NCBI GenBank assembly: GCA_019912965.1
Contig: JAIOHM010000140.1
Coordinates: 1 to 64,000 of the forward strand
Origin: Anaerolineae bacterium
Lineage (GTDB): Bacteria > Chloroflexota > Anaerolineae > Aggregatilineales > Phototrophicaceae
DNA length: 64,000 nucleotides
Direction of reading: 5' to 3'
Shown: piece after piece, positions 40,363 to 48,881 of the stretch
Layout of the letters: each line of letters opens with the position of its first letter
How positions within the stretch are numbered: the first letter of the stretch is position 1
Made by a program: the position numbers and the translations under genes
Notes under the pieces: generated by a model
What the model was told of the DNA's origin: nothing
The model's database searches: none
Seen by the model: only the letters and a program-made list of their open reading frames with translations

Positions 40363-41616
40363 TTAATATAACGGATTGAATACAGTAGTATCGCTCAGGT
40401 CGAGCAGCGGTTCTTTGATGCCGTCGCCGGAGTCGTCTGTCCAGTTGAAGTTACCTTCGGCCACAATCGTCGCCCGAATGTTGAGCACATCGGTACGGTT
40501 GGCCGGGTTAAAACGGCTGGCGATAACAGCGGCTGCACCCGCAACATGGGGTGAGGCCATACTTGTCCCGCTGATGGTGTTGTAACCCCCGTTCATCCAC
40601 GTTGAATAGATGCAGACACCGGGCGCGGCGATTTCTACCAAACTGCCCCAATTGCTGAAATCGGCTAAGGTATCGTCCTGATCGACACGGCAGGTTGAGG
40701 CCGCGCCACCACCGGGCAGGCCGTTGAAGTCTGCCAGCGCGGAAACCGTAATCACATCAGGGTGATTGGCAGGGCTGAAGGTGCTCGAATTTTTATCGCT
40801 GTTGCCTGCCGCGACCACCACAACTACGCCTGCATTCACCAGATTGGTGATGGCAGTGGCTTGGGCGCTGCTGGTGCATTCGCAGCCGAGGCTCATATTG
40901 GCAACTTCGATGCTGGCGGCGTTCGCGCGTACATAATCGATGCCCGCGATAATCTGGTTGGTGTAACCGCTGCCCTGATTATTCAGAACGCGCACTGCCC
41001 ACAAGCGCGCGCCGGGAGCGATACCGACTGAGCCGATGGTGTTATCTTTAGCGGCAATCGTTCCGGCAACATGTGTGCCGTGTCCGTTACCGTCATCACC
41101 GCCGTTGGAGCAGGAAGCGATGAACGGCAGCCAACTGACACAGTTCACGCGGCGGAAAACATTCAAATCAGGATGATCGAAATCAATGCCGGTATCGATT
41201 ACGGCGACATCCACATTCACGCGCTCGTCCACGCCATCAATATCGATCAGCGGGTTGCTGGTTGCATAGCTGCGGGTTGCCCCAGTTGGGATGGTCTGTG
41301 CGCCAATCGTCCACACCTGATTGGCTTCGATATAGGCAACACGCGGGTCATTCCGCAGGGCAGCCAACCGCGCAGGCGGAATGGTAGCAGCGAAACCGTT
41401 CAAGGCGTGGCTGTAGACGTTGGAAACCTGAAGGCCAAAAGCGGAGGCCATCGTACGGGAGGTAGTGGCGGAGGCATAACCCGTTTTGAGCACAACAATA
41501 TGAGAGGGGACACTCGGATCGAGGATGCCGTAATCGGCAGCACGCTGCGCCTGAGCAACGGGCAGCACACCCAGCAGGAGGACGAACACAACGAGCACTA
41601 ACCAGAAGCGTCTCAT
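40363..41616 (-). CDS. Secreted subtilisin-like serine protease (S8)
   Basis: The 417-residue protein has a signal peptide (MRRFWLVLVVFVLLLGVLPV, cleavage near AQA), an I9-type propeptide (HIVVLKTGYASATTSRTMAS to NDPRVAYIEANQV) and a subtilase domain with catalytic Asp141 in VIDTGIDFDHPD, His179 in GHGTHVAGT and the Ser of SGTSMASPHVAG near residue 350. Four Cys in the mature part could form disulfides. It is an exported, self-processing degradative protease. GGGGGA directly precedes the ATG at 41616; the upstream in-frame start is rejected. Confidence 0.93.
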   Translation of the reverse strand: MRRFWLVLVVFVLLLGVLPVAQAQRAADYGILDPSVPSHIVVLKTGYASATTSRTMASAFGLQVSNVYSHALNGFAATIPPARLAALRNDPRVAYIEANQVWTIGAQTIPTGATRSYATSNPLIDIDGVDERVNVDVAVIDTGIDFDHPDLNVFRRVNCVSWLPFIASCSNGGDDGNGHGTHVAGTIAAKDNTIGSVGIAPGARLWAVRVLNNQGSGYTNQIIAGIDYVRANAASIEVANMSLGCECTSSAQATAITNLVNAGVVVVVAAGNSDKNSSTFSPANHPDVITVSALADFNGLPGGGAASTCRVDQDDTLADFSNWGSLVEIAAPGVCIYSTWMNGGYNTISGTSMASPHVAGAAAVIASRFNPANRTDVLNIRATIVAEGNFNWTDDSGDGIKEPLLDLSDTTVFNPLY

Positions 41617-41748
41617 ATTTCCCCCGAAAAAAATTATGTGTACATTTTGTGAGGCGATTTGGTTCAACACACTAACCAAATCTTTACGATTTTAACATCG
41701 TTTTGTCACAGGACGAATAACGACAGATTACAGTTTGCCAGACCTTAA

Positions 41749-41777
41749 TTGACAGATTGCAGAAAATCCGCTATATA
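41749..41777 (+). promoter_or_regulatory. Near-consensus sigma-70 promoter
   Basis: TTGACA (41749-41754), a 17 bp spacer, TATATA (41772-41777). It shows that the ATG at 41777 lies in the -10 box and cannot start a protein from this promoter. Confidence 0.7.
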
Positions 41778-41811
41778 TGTCGTTAGACGACATATTGCTA
41801 GGCGACATATT
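41777..41811 (+). promoter_or_regulatory. PadR-type operator downstream of the promoter
   Basis: ATGTCGT-TAG-ACGACAT (41777-41793) is a perfect 7 bp palindrome with the ATGT/ACAT ends typical of PadR-family sites. A further half site GCGACATAT lies at 41802-41810. It overlaps the -10 box and transcription start, so binding should repress. No PadR gene is in the window. Confidence 0.6.
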
Positions 41812-41821
41812 AGGGCACACC

Positions 41822-42469
41822 ATGAGCCGGTTTGAACATGCTGCTGGATGGCTTTACGCGCGATTGTTGTGTTTGTATCCCTATGCATTTCGGGAAACAT
41901 TCGCTGCTGAGATGGTATTGGTCTTTCGCCAAACGCTTGCCGACGCTTGCCAAAATGGGCAGTGGGCTGTGTTTGTGGTGTTATATCGTGAATTTCGAGA
42001 TTTACCCTTCAATCTTTTACATCAACATCTGAAAGCAAAGGAGCGAAACCCTATGCAGTGGATTAAAGCAACCCCGACACGTCAGCTTAACTTTGTGCGT
42101 TGGCTCCTGCGGGTTGCCAGCCTGTTAATCAACTTGTATTTGCTGCCCGCATTGTTCATTGCGATTCAATCTGGCAATGTGTATGACGATGCCAGAGTCT
42201 ATGTTGTAGCGATGATTGCTGCTTCACTCAGCCTGCTGATTGCTTGGCGATGGGAACGACAGGGCGGCATCATCACAATGGTATGCGGTTTGCTGGTGGG
42301 CATCACCGCTTTGATCTACGTATGGGGGCGGTTTTTCCAAGCAGGTGATCAACCCATTTTTCAATTATTGCTGGCCACATTAATTAGCGGTGCGTGGATG
42401 CTGCCGTATCTTTTAATGGGATGGATGTATATTCGCCTTGAGAAGCAAGGTCGGCTGATGCAGGCGTAG
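41822..42469 (+). CDS. Membrane protein with permease-prefix-like N-terminus
   Basis: The 215-residue protein starts MSRFEHAAGWLYARLLCLYP. The stretch YPYAFRETFAAEMVLVFRQT resembles the cytoplasmic prefix found next to PadR-controlled ABC permeases. The rest is four membrane helices (LLRVASLLINLYLLPALFIA, VYVVAMIAASLSLLIAW, GIITMVCGLLVGITALIYVW, LLLATLISGAWMLPYLLMGW). The start at 41822 follows TTAGGGCACACC. It would respond to whatever ligand releases the repressor; function otherwise unknown. Confidence 0.75.
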   Translation: MSRFEHAAGWLYARLLCLYPYAFRETFAAEMVLVFRQTLADACQNGQWAVFVVLYREFRDLPFNLLHQHLKAKERNPMQWIKATPTRQLNFVRWLLRVASLLINLYLLPALFIAIQSGNVYDDARVYVVAMIAASLSLLIAWRWERQGGIITMVCGLLVGITALIYVWGRFFQAGDQPIFQLLLATLISGAWMLPYLLMGWMYIRLEKQGRLMQA

Positions 42470-42517
42470 GGTGGTAGAATAACAGCCTTCAAAACAGCTA
42501 CCAAGAGGAACAAGCGC

Positions 42518-43528
42518 ATGAAACTGGCGTTGATTGGGTTTGGGACAGTCGGGCAAGGATTGGCGGAAATCCTGCGTGATAAAGGGGCGGAACTGGAAGC
42601 GCAATCCGGTTTTCGCGGCGATATTGTAGCCGTAGCGACACAGCGGCGCGGGACTCTGTATCACCCGGATGGGCTGGACATCGATGATTTGCTGACGGCA
42701 ATTGGGAAAGGGCATCTCGATCACTATCCTGATGTACTCGGTTTGACGCGCGGATGGGATGCACTGACGCTGATTAAACAGTCGAACGCCGATGTGATGG
42801 TGGAAAGCACACACACCAATCTGGAAACGGCACAGCCCGCGCTGGATTATTGCTACGCGGCGCTTGATTCGGGTAAACATATTGTGATGGCGAATAAAGG
42901 GCCAATCGCGCTGGCGTATGCGGATTTGAAGGAACGCGCGCGCCGTGCCGGAAAACTGATTCGCTTTGAGGCGACGGTGATGGCTGGAACGCCTTCCATC
43001 CGGTTGGCGATGGGGGCGCTGCGTGGGTGCAAAATCAGCGCGGCGAAGGGTATTTTAAACGGGACGACCAATTACATCCTCACGCAGATGGAAAACGGGA
43101 TGAGCTATGCGGATGCGCTGGGGCAGGCTCAGGCGTTGGGTTACGCGGAAGCTGATCCGACGGCGGATGTGGGTGGATGGGATGCGGCGGGCAAGGCGAT
43201 TATCCTCTCTAACGCGCTGTTTGATAAACCGCTGAAGTTGAGGGATATGGATGTGTTTGGCATCACGCATATCACGGCGGCGGATGTGGAAGCGGCGAAA
43301 AACACGGGCGAAAAATGGAAACTGATTGTGACCGTGACACCAGAAGGGGCGAGTGTGCTTCCGACGCGGATTCCGTTGAGCAATCCGTTAGCGGCGGTCA
43401 GCGGCGGGACGAACGCGATCACTTACAGCACGGATTTGCTGGGGGATGTGACGCTGGTGGGCGCGGGCGCGGGACGGTCACAAACGGGATTCGGGTTGCT
43501 TTCGGATTTGCTGGAAATTGGGGAGTAG
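42518..43528 (+). CDS. hom: Homoserine dehydrogenase, short form without ACT domain
   Basis: The 336-residue cytoplasmic enzyme reduces aspartate semialdehyde to homoserine in Thr/Met biosynthesis. It has an N-terminal NAD(P) site (KLALIGFGTVGQGLAEIL), KHIVMANKGPIALAYADLKE, the signature KGILNGTTNYILTQM and EADPTADVGGWDAAGKAII. It lacks the C-terminal ACT domain of the longer bacterial type, so threonine feedback through that domain is absent. GAGGAACAAGCGC precedes the ATG. No other threonine-pathway gene is adjacent. Confidence 0.93.
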   Translation: MKLALIGFGTVGQGLAEILRDKGAELEAQSGFRGDIVAVATQRRGTLYHPDGLDIDDLLTAIGKGHLDHYPDVLGLTRGWDALTLIKQSNADVMVESTHTNLETAQPALDYCYAALDSGKHIVMANKGPIALAYADLKERARRAGKLIRFEATVMAGTPSIRLAMGALRGCKISAAKGILNGTTNYILTQMENGMSYADALGQAQALGYAEADPTADVGGWDAAGKAIILSNALFDKPLKLRDMDVFGITHITAADVEAAKNTGEKWKLIVTVTPEGASVLPTRIPLSNPLAAVSGGTNAITYSTDLLGDVTLVGAGAGRSQTGFGLLSDLLEIGE

Positions 43529-43540
43529 TTGCCAGTTATC

Positions 43541-43807
43541 AGTTGCCAGTTTCCAGAAAATTCATCCCATCCTCAGCAAGGAGTGGCGGCGATGGCGGCG
43601 GCGATGGCGATGGCGGAATGGGTTTCGCCGCCACTAGGGTTATTGGTTTTTAGTTATTGGTAAAAGACATTGCGAAGTTTGCGGCGATTGCGATTGTGGA
43701 GAACTCATTTTGTCACAAATGACAATCGGCTACGGGGAGATGTCGTCAATGTCGTCAATGTCAGTCAATAGTTACCAGTTGCCAGTTATCAGTTGCCAGA
43801 AAAATGC
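43541..43807 (-). repeat. Right copy of the ~260 bp inverted repeat
   Basis: This is the reverse-complement partner of 35434-35692. Shared landmarks in reverse order are the heptamers at 43541-43555, ATCCCATCCTCAGCAAGGAG, the GGC/GAT trinucleotide tract, GGAATGGGTTTCGCCGCC, TTTTTAGTTATTGGTAAAAG, GACATTGCGAAGTTTGCGGC and CAATGTCAGTCAATAGTTAC. The 337 bp spacer 43529-43865 has no gene. Confidence 0.8.
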
Positions 43808-43865
43808 GACGCGGGGTTTTGTGCAGATTTCGCACGTTGCTGTCTTTCGTTCACGCGCTGGTGTA

Positions 43866-44720
43866 CTAACCTGCTGTGGCTCTGACGGCAACCAGTTTGT
43901 CACTGGCTTCCCACAGCCGTGTCCAAGTAGCTTCGTCATAGGAAGCAGGACTGGATGACACCGCTTTGCTCTTTACCCAATATTTGCCAGTCACGTTTTC
44001 CACATCGGGTGAAGTGGCGAGGTAGACAGAGGTTTGTGCGCCCTGCTCTGGTGTAAGCCCCACAAAACGCATAAAAAAGTCAATAACGGTGGACAGAACC
44101 ACGCCCATGTTGCTGGCAAATCCGGTACGCACTAAACCGGGATGCAGCACGTTGACGGTGACACCCGTACCTGACAGTCGCCGCGCCAGTTCATAGCTAA
44201 ACACGATGTTGGCGAGTTTGGAACGTCCATAAGCGTTGGCACCGAAATTGCCCTTCTCGGACTGCAAATCATCAAAATCCAGACGTGCGCCCTTATGTGC
44301 GTCCGAGGAGACGTTGACAATGCGGGCTGGAGCGCTGGCCTTCAGCGTATCCAGCAGCAAATTGGTCAGCAAGAAGTAGCTCAGGTGGTTAAGCGCAAAG
44401 GTTTTCTCTAACCCTTCGGCGGTGACCTCGCGCTTCAAAAACGATGCGCCCGCATTATTGACCAGCACATGCAATTTCTGGTATTTTGCCTTGAACTGAT
44501 CGGCTACCTGCTGCACCTCCGCCATGACCGACAGATCGCCAACAAGCGCCTCAACGTTGTTATTACCGCTGATTTGTTTGATCTCGCTTACGACTGCCGC
44601 ACACTTGGCCGGATTGCGCCCCACAATGACGACTGTCGCGCCCATCTGAGCCAGCGCCTGCGCCGTTGCTTTGCCAATGCCGTTGGTTGCGCCTGTCACG
44701 AGACAGATTTTGCCGTTCAT
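43866..44720 (-). CDS. SDR family oxidoreductase (retinol-dehydrogenase-like)
   Basis: The 284-residue protein has the cofactor motif CLVTGATNGIGKATAQALA, LHVLVNNAGASFLKREVTAE (NNAG), NVSSDAHKGARLDFDDLQSE and the catalytic YGRSKLANIVFSYELARRL (YxxxK). The separate DDLQ segment and length fit the RDH/WWOX-like SDRs that act on lipophilic alcohols and aldehydes. Substrate unknown. I chose the ATG at 44720 with GAAAGATGAT upstream; the GTG at 44747 would add nine residues without an RBS. Confidence 0.85.
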   Translation of the reverse strand: MNGKICLVTGATNGIGKATAQALAQMGATVVIVGRNPAKCAAVVSEIKQISGNNNVEALVGDLSVMAEVQQVADQFKAKYQKLHVLVNNAGASFLKREVTAEGLEKTFALNHLSYFLLTNLLLDTLKASAPARIVNVSSDAHKGARLDFDDLQSEKGNFGANAYGRSKLANIVFSYELARRLSGTGVTVNVLHPGLVRTGFASNMGVVLSTVIDFFMRFVGLTPEQGAQTSVYLATSPDVENVTGKYWVKSKAVSSSPASYDEATWTRLWEASDKLVAVRATAG

Positions 44721-44853
44721 ATCATCTTTCAAGGTCACATCCTTCACTGATTACCATTTTCAATTGTAGTTCATTGGCGCAAGGGTGTGTGGTTAGTGAG
44801 GTGTACGGTAGAGGTATTGAAGGAAGTTGATAGCGGAAAAGACCGAGCGCGCG

Positions 44854-44871
44854 GCGCAACGTGTTGCGCCC
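44854..44871. repeat. GC-rich palindrome
   Basis: GGCGCAA-CGTG-TTGCGCC, a perfect 7 bp stem close to the hairpin at 1279-1298. Two hairpins of another repeat follow at 44941-44991: CCAGA/TCTGG and AGCCC/GGGCT around CTGAAG. The 300 bp spacer has no gene. Confidence 0.5.
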
Positions 44872-44940
44872 CTACAGAACAGAGTAGCACAAAAGTTCAT
44901 ATCTGTCGATTATAAAACGGTTTGAAAATGTGGGGGAACG

Positions 44941-45010
44941 CCAGAGGCTAAAGTCATCTGGCTAGGGGAAATCAAGCCCACTGAAGGGGCTAGAAAAACG
45001 GGTTAGAGAT
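44941..45010. repeat. REP-like double hairpin element
   Basis: CCAGA (44941-44945) pairs with TCTGG (44957-44961), and AGCCC (44975-44979) with GGGCT (44987-44991), ending AAAAACGGGTTAG just before the stop of the TIR-FGE gene. The shape resembles dispersed intergenic elements found in several bacterial phyla. Confidence 0.45.
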
Positions 45011-45020
45011 ACTGTGAGGA

Positions 45021-46559
45021 TTAGTAGTCCCGCGCGCAGCGGAAACCAAGAACGTTATATGAACTTGACGATATAGCATTATTGCGATAAGTACTTCTTA
45101 GAAGTGAATCGGTAACTTGCCAAGAACCTCCACGAACTACCCGCAAATTATTCGCAACATTTAAAACTTCACGTCCATCGTCTGAAGTGTAGGGATAAGG
45201 CTCATAGAATGTGTTAACCCATTCCCAAACATTACCACTCATATCCAATGCGCCAACCCAAGATGCACCTGTCAGACGGCTACCAACTTCAGATGTTTGA
45301 CCATTAGAATTGCCAGCATAAACTACGTTGTTTGGTTGAAAAGCATTTCCCCAAGGGTAAAGCCATCCATCTGGCCCCCGAGCTGCGTATTCCCATTCGG
45401 CTTCAGTGGGCAAACGCGCCTCACGGGCTTCGCAAAACGCCCTAGCTTCATTCCAAGTAACACGTTCGCGGGGATGGTTATCGCCGCTGAAAGAACCCTC
45501 TGAGCCATACTGTTTATTGGTGACTTCGGTGCGATCAAGCCAGAAAGGTTTATCAAAGCATTGTTCTACAACAGGTTTTTCATCGTTCTCGCCGTTATTA
45601 TTGCCCATATCAAAACAACCTGCAGGGACAAGAACCATTTCAATATCATCGAACGTCTGTATGTATGGCTGCCAGTCAGTATTTGTAACAACACCGTATT
45701 GGGCAAGTTCCAAAAATGTTAAGGTAGGGCTGGCTGGGGGTATTGGAGTGTCCGTCCAAAATGCAGCCGTAATAGTCAGTTCCTCAATAACAAAAGTCCC
45801 AGCAGCCTCCATAGTTTGCGTAATATTATATGTAGCTGTAGCTGTCGGAAACGGGGTATCTGTAAAAGTTTCCGCTGTCTGCGTCAAAGGATGATCACGG
45901 GTAGATCGTGCAGCCACTATAGGATCAAAAGACTCTGTGTTTGTTGCAGAAGGCTCACTAGATAAAGGTAAATTTATTAATTGATTCTGCCAAGCAACAA
46001 TGAAGGCAAAAGTAGCGATGAGCAGTATAAGCACTATGCCCCCAACCAGTACACCGGGCGAAAACCGACGTTTTAGCAGAGATTTGATCTGTGGCAGACT
46101 CCGAACAGAAGCATTAGGCAAATAAGGAGTAATATCCACAGAAGATTGCGATTCGTCTTCTAGAAACCCTAATGCTCGAAGCAATTTGCGAAGCCCAGTT
46201 TCGCTCGATTGTCCGTGTCCCCAATCCTTAAAATTAACCCGATCAATCGCATTTAAAAAGAATAAGTTGCGAGGCAATGGAGTTTCGTCTAGCTCAACAG
46301 GGATAATCAACTTATTTTGTTGGTAAGCATAGTAAACTTCGTTTCTTACCCACCTAGAAACCACCGAATTCTCGCTTAGCAGAAATATAATCACATCTGA
46401 AGAGTCAATCTCCGTCGCCAAACGATCTGGAAATTCCTCGCCTGCTTGGATACTTTGGTAATCAATAAAAACATCAGCGCCACGATTCCGAAGTTCGCCA
46501 GCGATGAAGTTGGCGGCGTCGATATTTTTACGGCTGTAGCTGATGAAAATTTTGGACAT
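45021..46559 (-). CDS. TIR - membrane helix - FGE/sulfatase-modifying-like protein
   Basis: The 512-residue protein has a TIR domain (residues 1-135, KIFISYSRKNIDAANFIAG, VFIDYQSIQAGEEFPDRL, Glu74 in SRWVRNEVYYAYQ as candidate NADase Glu), one membrane helix (about 168-190, VLVGGIVLILLIATFAFIVA), a Thr/Pro-rich linker and a formylglycine-generating-enzyme-like domain (about 300-512: MVLVPAGCFDMGN, FWLDRTEVTNKQYG, RLPTEAEWEYAARGP, MSGNVWEWVNTFYEP, VRGGSWQVTDSLLRS, LGFRCARDY). The TIR would be cytoplasmic and the FGE-like part outside. The FGE catalytic cysteines are not both evident, so ligand binding is likelier than catalysis. AT-richer than neighbours. Confidence 0.85.
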   Translation of the reverse strand: MSKIFISYSRKNIDAANFIAGELRNRGADVFIDYQSIQAGEEFPDRLATEIDSSDVIIFLLSENSVVSRWVRNEVYYAYQQNKLIIPVELDETPLPRNLFFLNAIDRVNFKDWGHGQSSETGLRKLLRALGFLEDESQSSVDITPYLPNASVRSLPQIKSLLKRRFSPGVLVGGIVLILLIATFAFIVAWQNQLINLPLSSEPSATNTESFDPIVAARSTRDHPLTQTAETFTDTPFPTATATYNITQTMEAAGTFVIEELTITAAFWTDTPIPPASPTLTFLELAQYGVVTNTDWQPYIQTFDDIEMVLVPAGCFDMGNNNGENDEKPVVEQCFDKPFWLDRTEVTNKQYGSEGSFSGDNHPRERVTWNEARAFCEAREARLPTEAEWEYAARGPDGWLYPWGNAFQPNNVVYAGNSNGQTSEVGSRLTGASWVGALDMSGNVWEWVNTFYEPYPYTSDDGREVLNVANNLRVVRGGSWQVTDSLLRSTYRNNAISSSSYNVLGFRCARDY

Positions 46560-46728
46560 CGTTTTTTGAGGCGCGGAATCTGATTAATAAAGAGATTATA
46601 GACGGACGGATTATCGGGGTGCAAATGATCGGCGAAGGTTGATTTTTCCTTACAGGCCGTTTGCAAATGGTGGTGGGGCAACTTATGATTTCAACAGGCT
46701 GTAATGATAGTCGGAATGGAATTTGCTA

Positions 46729-46757
46729 TTGACGCAAAATTCAGGTGATGCGATAGT
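46729..46757 (+). promoter_or_regulatory. Promoter of the REC-kinase gene
   Basis: TTGACG (46729-46734), 17 bp, GATAGT (46752-46757), 60 bp before the coding start. Confidence 0.5.
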
Positions 46758-46816
46758 CTTAATAATATAACAGAGTTGAAATATAGATCGCCGCATGGCG
46801 ACATGGAGCATTGGGA

Positions 46817-47932
46817 ATGGGTAAAGCCACTGTCCTGGTTGTGGAAGACGATGTGCATCTGCTGGAAGGAATCCGGGACATTTTAGAACTGGAAAAATAT
46901 CAGGTTTTGACGGCAGAAAACGGGGTCGAGGGGCTGGATGTGCTGCACAACCAGACTGCCCCACCGGACTTGATTGTGTCTGACATTATGATGCCGCGCA
47001 TGGACGGCATTACCTTTCTAAAGGAAGTCCGCAAGCAGGGGCAATGGCTTTCCGTCCCGTTTATCTTCCTGACGGCGAAGGGCGAAAAATCCGACCAGCA
47101 TAAAGGTTTGCGGCTGGGCGTGGATGATTATGTGGTGAAGCCATATGATCCGCAGGATTTGCTGGTGAAGATCGAGTCGCGGCTGGAACGGCATCGCGCG
47201 CTGATTGCGGCACACAACAGCGGTATGGCAACCCTCAAGCGGCAGATTTTGACGATGCTCAACCATGAATTCCGCACCCCGCTGACGTTCGTGGTGGCCT
47301 ATGCGGATATGCTGAATAATCCGGGTGACCGGGCGTTGAGCGATGCGGAAATCGTGGCGTATCTGAAAGGGGTCAGCAGCGGGGCAGACCGTTTGCGGCG
47401 GTTGATCGAAAATTTCATTCTGCTGGTGGAACTGGAAACGGGGGATGCGCGGCAAACTTATGACTGGCGCAAATTCCCGGTGGAAGACCTGCACCATATT
47501 TTTAAGGATGCGCAGGAACGGGTCAAGGATCTGGAGCCGCATCCCTGCTCGGTACACATCGAAGACGAGATGCCGACATTCATGGGCGACGGCGAATATC
47601 TGACAGCGGCGTTGGCGCAATTATTGAGCAATGCGGTCAAGTTCTCCCATCCGGGGCAGCCAATTTCGATGGGTGCGCGGCTGGTCGATGGCACCATTGA
47701 ATTGTGGGTCAAGGATCAGGGACGCGGCATCCCACGCAATGAGCAGGAAGCCATCTGGCAAAGTTTTTACCAGATCAACCGGGCGCTGAATGAAGATCAG
47801 GGCGCGGGTGCGGGACTGGCGATTGTGCAGGGTGTTGCCAAGCTGCACAGCGGGAGTGCCAGCGTGGAAAGCGAGGTTGGTCAGGGCAGTACATTCAAGA
47901 TTCATCTGCCGCTGGAAAAACTCACCGCCTGA
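46817..47932 (+). CDS. Response-regulator receiver - histidine kinase hybrid
   Basis: The 371-residue soluble protein has an N-terminal receiver (VLVVEDDVHLLEGIRDILEL, phosphoacceptor Asp in DLIVSDIMMPRMDG, Lys in DDYVVKPYDPQDLL), a DHp domain with phospho-His in ILTMLNHEFRTPLTFVVAYA and an ATPase domain (LSNAVKFSHPGQ, VKDQGRGIPRNEQEAIWQSF, GAGAGLAIVQGVAKLHSGSA). This order, receiver first, is common in cytoplasmic kinases that take phosphate from a partner. GGAG 8 bases before the ATG at 46817. The pspA gene follows after 71 bp. Confidence 0.9.
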   Translation: MGKATVLVVEDDVHLLEGIRDILELEKYQVLTAENGVEGLDVLHNQTAPPDLIVSDIMMPRMDGITFLKEVRKQGQWLSVPFIFLTAKGEKSDQHKGLRLGVDDYVVKPYDPQDLLVKIESRLERHRALIAAHNSGMATLKRQILTMLNHEFRTPLTFVVAYADMLNNPGDRALSDAEIVAYLKGVSSGADRLRRLIENFILLVELETGDARQTYDWRKFPVEDLHHIFKDAQERVKDLEPHPCSVHIEDEMPTFMGDGEYLTAALAQLLSNAVKFSHPGQPISMGARLVDGTIELWVKDQGRGIPRNEQEAIWQSFYQINRALNEDQGAGAGLAIVQGVAKLHSGSASVESEVGQGSTFKIHLPLEKLTA

Positions 47933-48003
47933 TTGCATAACTTGGGGTATACTGGGGAGCATACTCATATTCTGTCCGTGTTCGATCAGGAGAAAAACAC
48001 TAC

Positions 48004-48714
48004 ATGGCTCCGGGGCTTTTTGAAAAGATCAATACGCTTATAAGCGCCAATTTGCATGGAATTGTTGACCGGGCGCTGGAAAACAATTCAGTTCAGGTGA
48101 TGGATGAATACATCCGTCAGGTGGAACGCAATCTGGAAGCGCTGGAAGACTCGGCGGCTACGGTCGGCGGGACAGTCAAGACGCTCAAACGTAAGTATGA
48201 GGAATTCGCGGCGGCGGCTGAAAAACTCGACCGGGACATTGATACGCTCATCATCAAGGGCAAAAATGATCTGGCCGGGGCAGCACAGGCCGAACTGAAC
48301 ACCAAGCAGCAGCTTTCGCAGGAATATTATGAGCAGTGGCAGTCGCAGGAAGGCCAGTATCAAAAGATGCTGGATATGCGCCTGAAGCTGGAAAGCCGCC
48401 TGACGACCATCAAGCAGGAACGCGAACATCTGCGGTCACTGATCGAACTGGCGGAAGCCAAGAAAGTTACGCTCAAGACGGTCAAGAGTCTGGATGCGCT
48501 GTCAAGCGTGGGCGACGAACAGATCAGCAGCCTGAGCGAACAGATTCGCGCCCGGATCGACCGCGAAGATGCCAAGCTGGATATGGCAACCGACCGCCTC
48601 TCCGAGCAGGTGGAAGAAGCGGTGCGCGGCAGCGAAGTCGAACGTCAGTTGGAAGAACGCCGCAAGCGTCTGCTGGGCGCACAGGGTGGCGGACAGCAGA
48701 GCAGCGAAGGATAG
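48004..48714 (+). CDS. pspA: PspA/IM30 (Vipp1) family membrane-repair protein
   Basis: The 236-residue, almost entirely coiled-coil protein has the family N-terminus (LFEKINTLISANLHGIVDRA, DEYIRQVERNLEALEDSAA) and long helices (KLDRDIDTLIIKGKNDLAGA to RERLEAxx-like VEAIRAR segments). PspA proteins form ESCRT-III-like rods on damaged cytoplasmic membranes and hold proton leakage. AGGAGA stands about 11 bases before the ATG. It lies downstream of a histidine kinase gene and upstream of a coiled-coil membrane protein; the three may form one envelope-stress module. A strong terminator follows. Confidence 0.92.
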   Translation: MAPGLFEKINTLISANLHGIVDRALENNSVQVMDEYIRQVERNLEALEDSAATVGGTVKTLKRKYEEFAAAAEKLDRDIDTLIIKGKNDLAGAAQAELNTKQQLSQEYYEQWQSQEGQYQKMLDMRLKLESRLTTIKQEREHLRSLIELAEAKKVTLKTVKSLDALSSVGDEQISSLSEQIRARIDREDAKLDMATDRLSEQVEEAVRGSEVERQLEERRKRLLGAQGGGQQSSEG

Positions 48715-48782
48715 CCAAAGTACCGGATACTCTGTACTGCGTACAAAGTGTTTCAGGCTGACAATTCATCAATGCAGTTCTT

Positions 48783-48816
48783 ACAGGGTCTGGGTACAAT
48801 AGACCCTGTATTTATT
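48783..48816 (+). terminator. Rho-independent terminator of pspA
   Basis: ACAGGGTCT (48783-48791) pairs perfectly with AGACCCTGT (48801-48809), followed by ATTTATTT. The preceding 48720-48745 holds a TACTCTGTACTGCGTAC type repeat. Confidence 0.8.
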
Positions 48817-48881
48817 TCCCACGCAACCGGGCGCGGGCATTGGGCGTATAGTATGATGTACACGCGGAGCATATAAAAATC

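Noticed and set aside
41777..41821. Upstream start for the membrane gene
   Set aside because: The ATG at 41777 is inside the -10 box and operator of the only promoter seen.
35434..43807. Composite transposon
   Set aside because: Inverted repeats flank a block of genes but no transposase or target duplication is present, so I describe only the repeat.
45021..45260. Variable region of a diversity-generating retroelement in the FGE-like tail
   Set aside because: The GGSW-to-GFR layout fits such targets, but no reverse transcriptase or template repeat is in the window and the codons are not AAY-rich.
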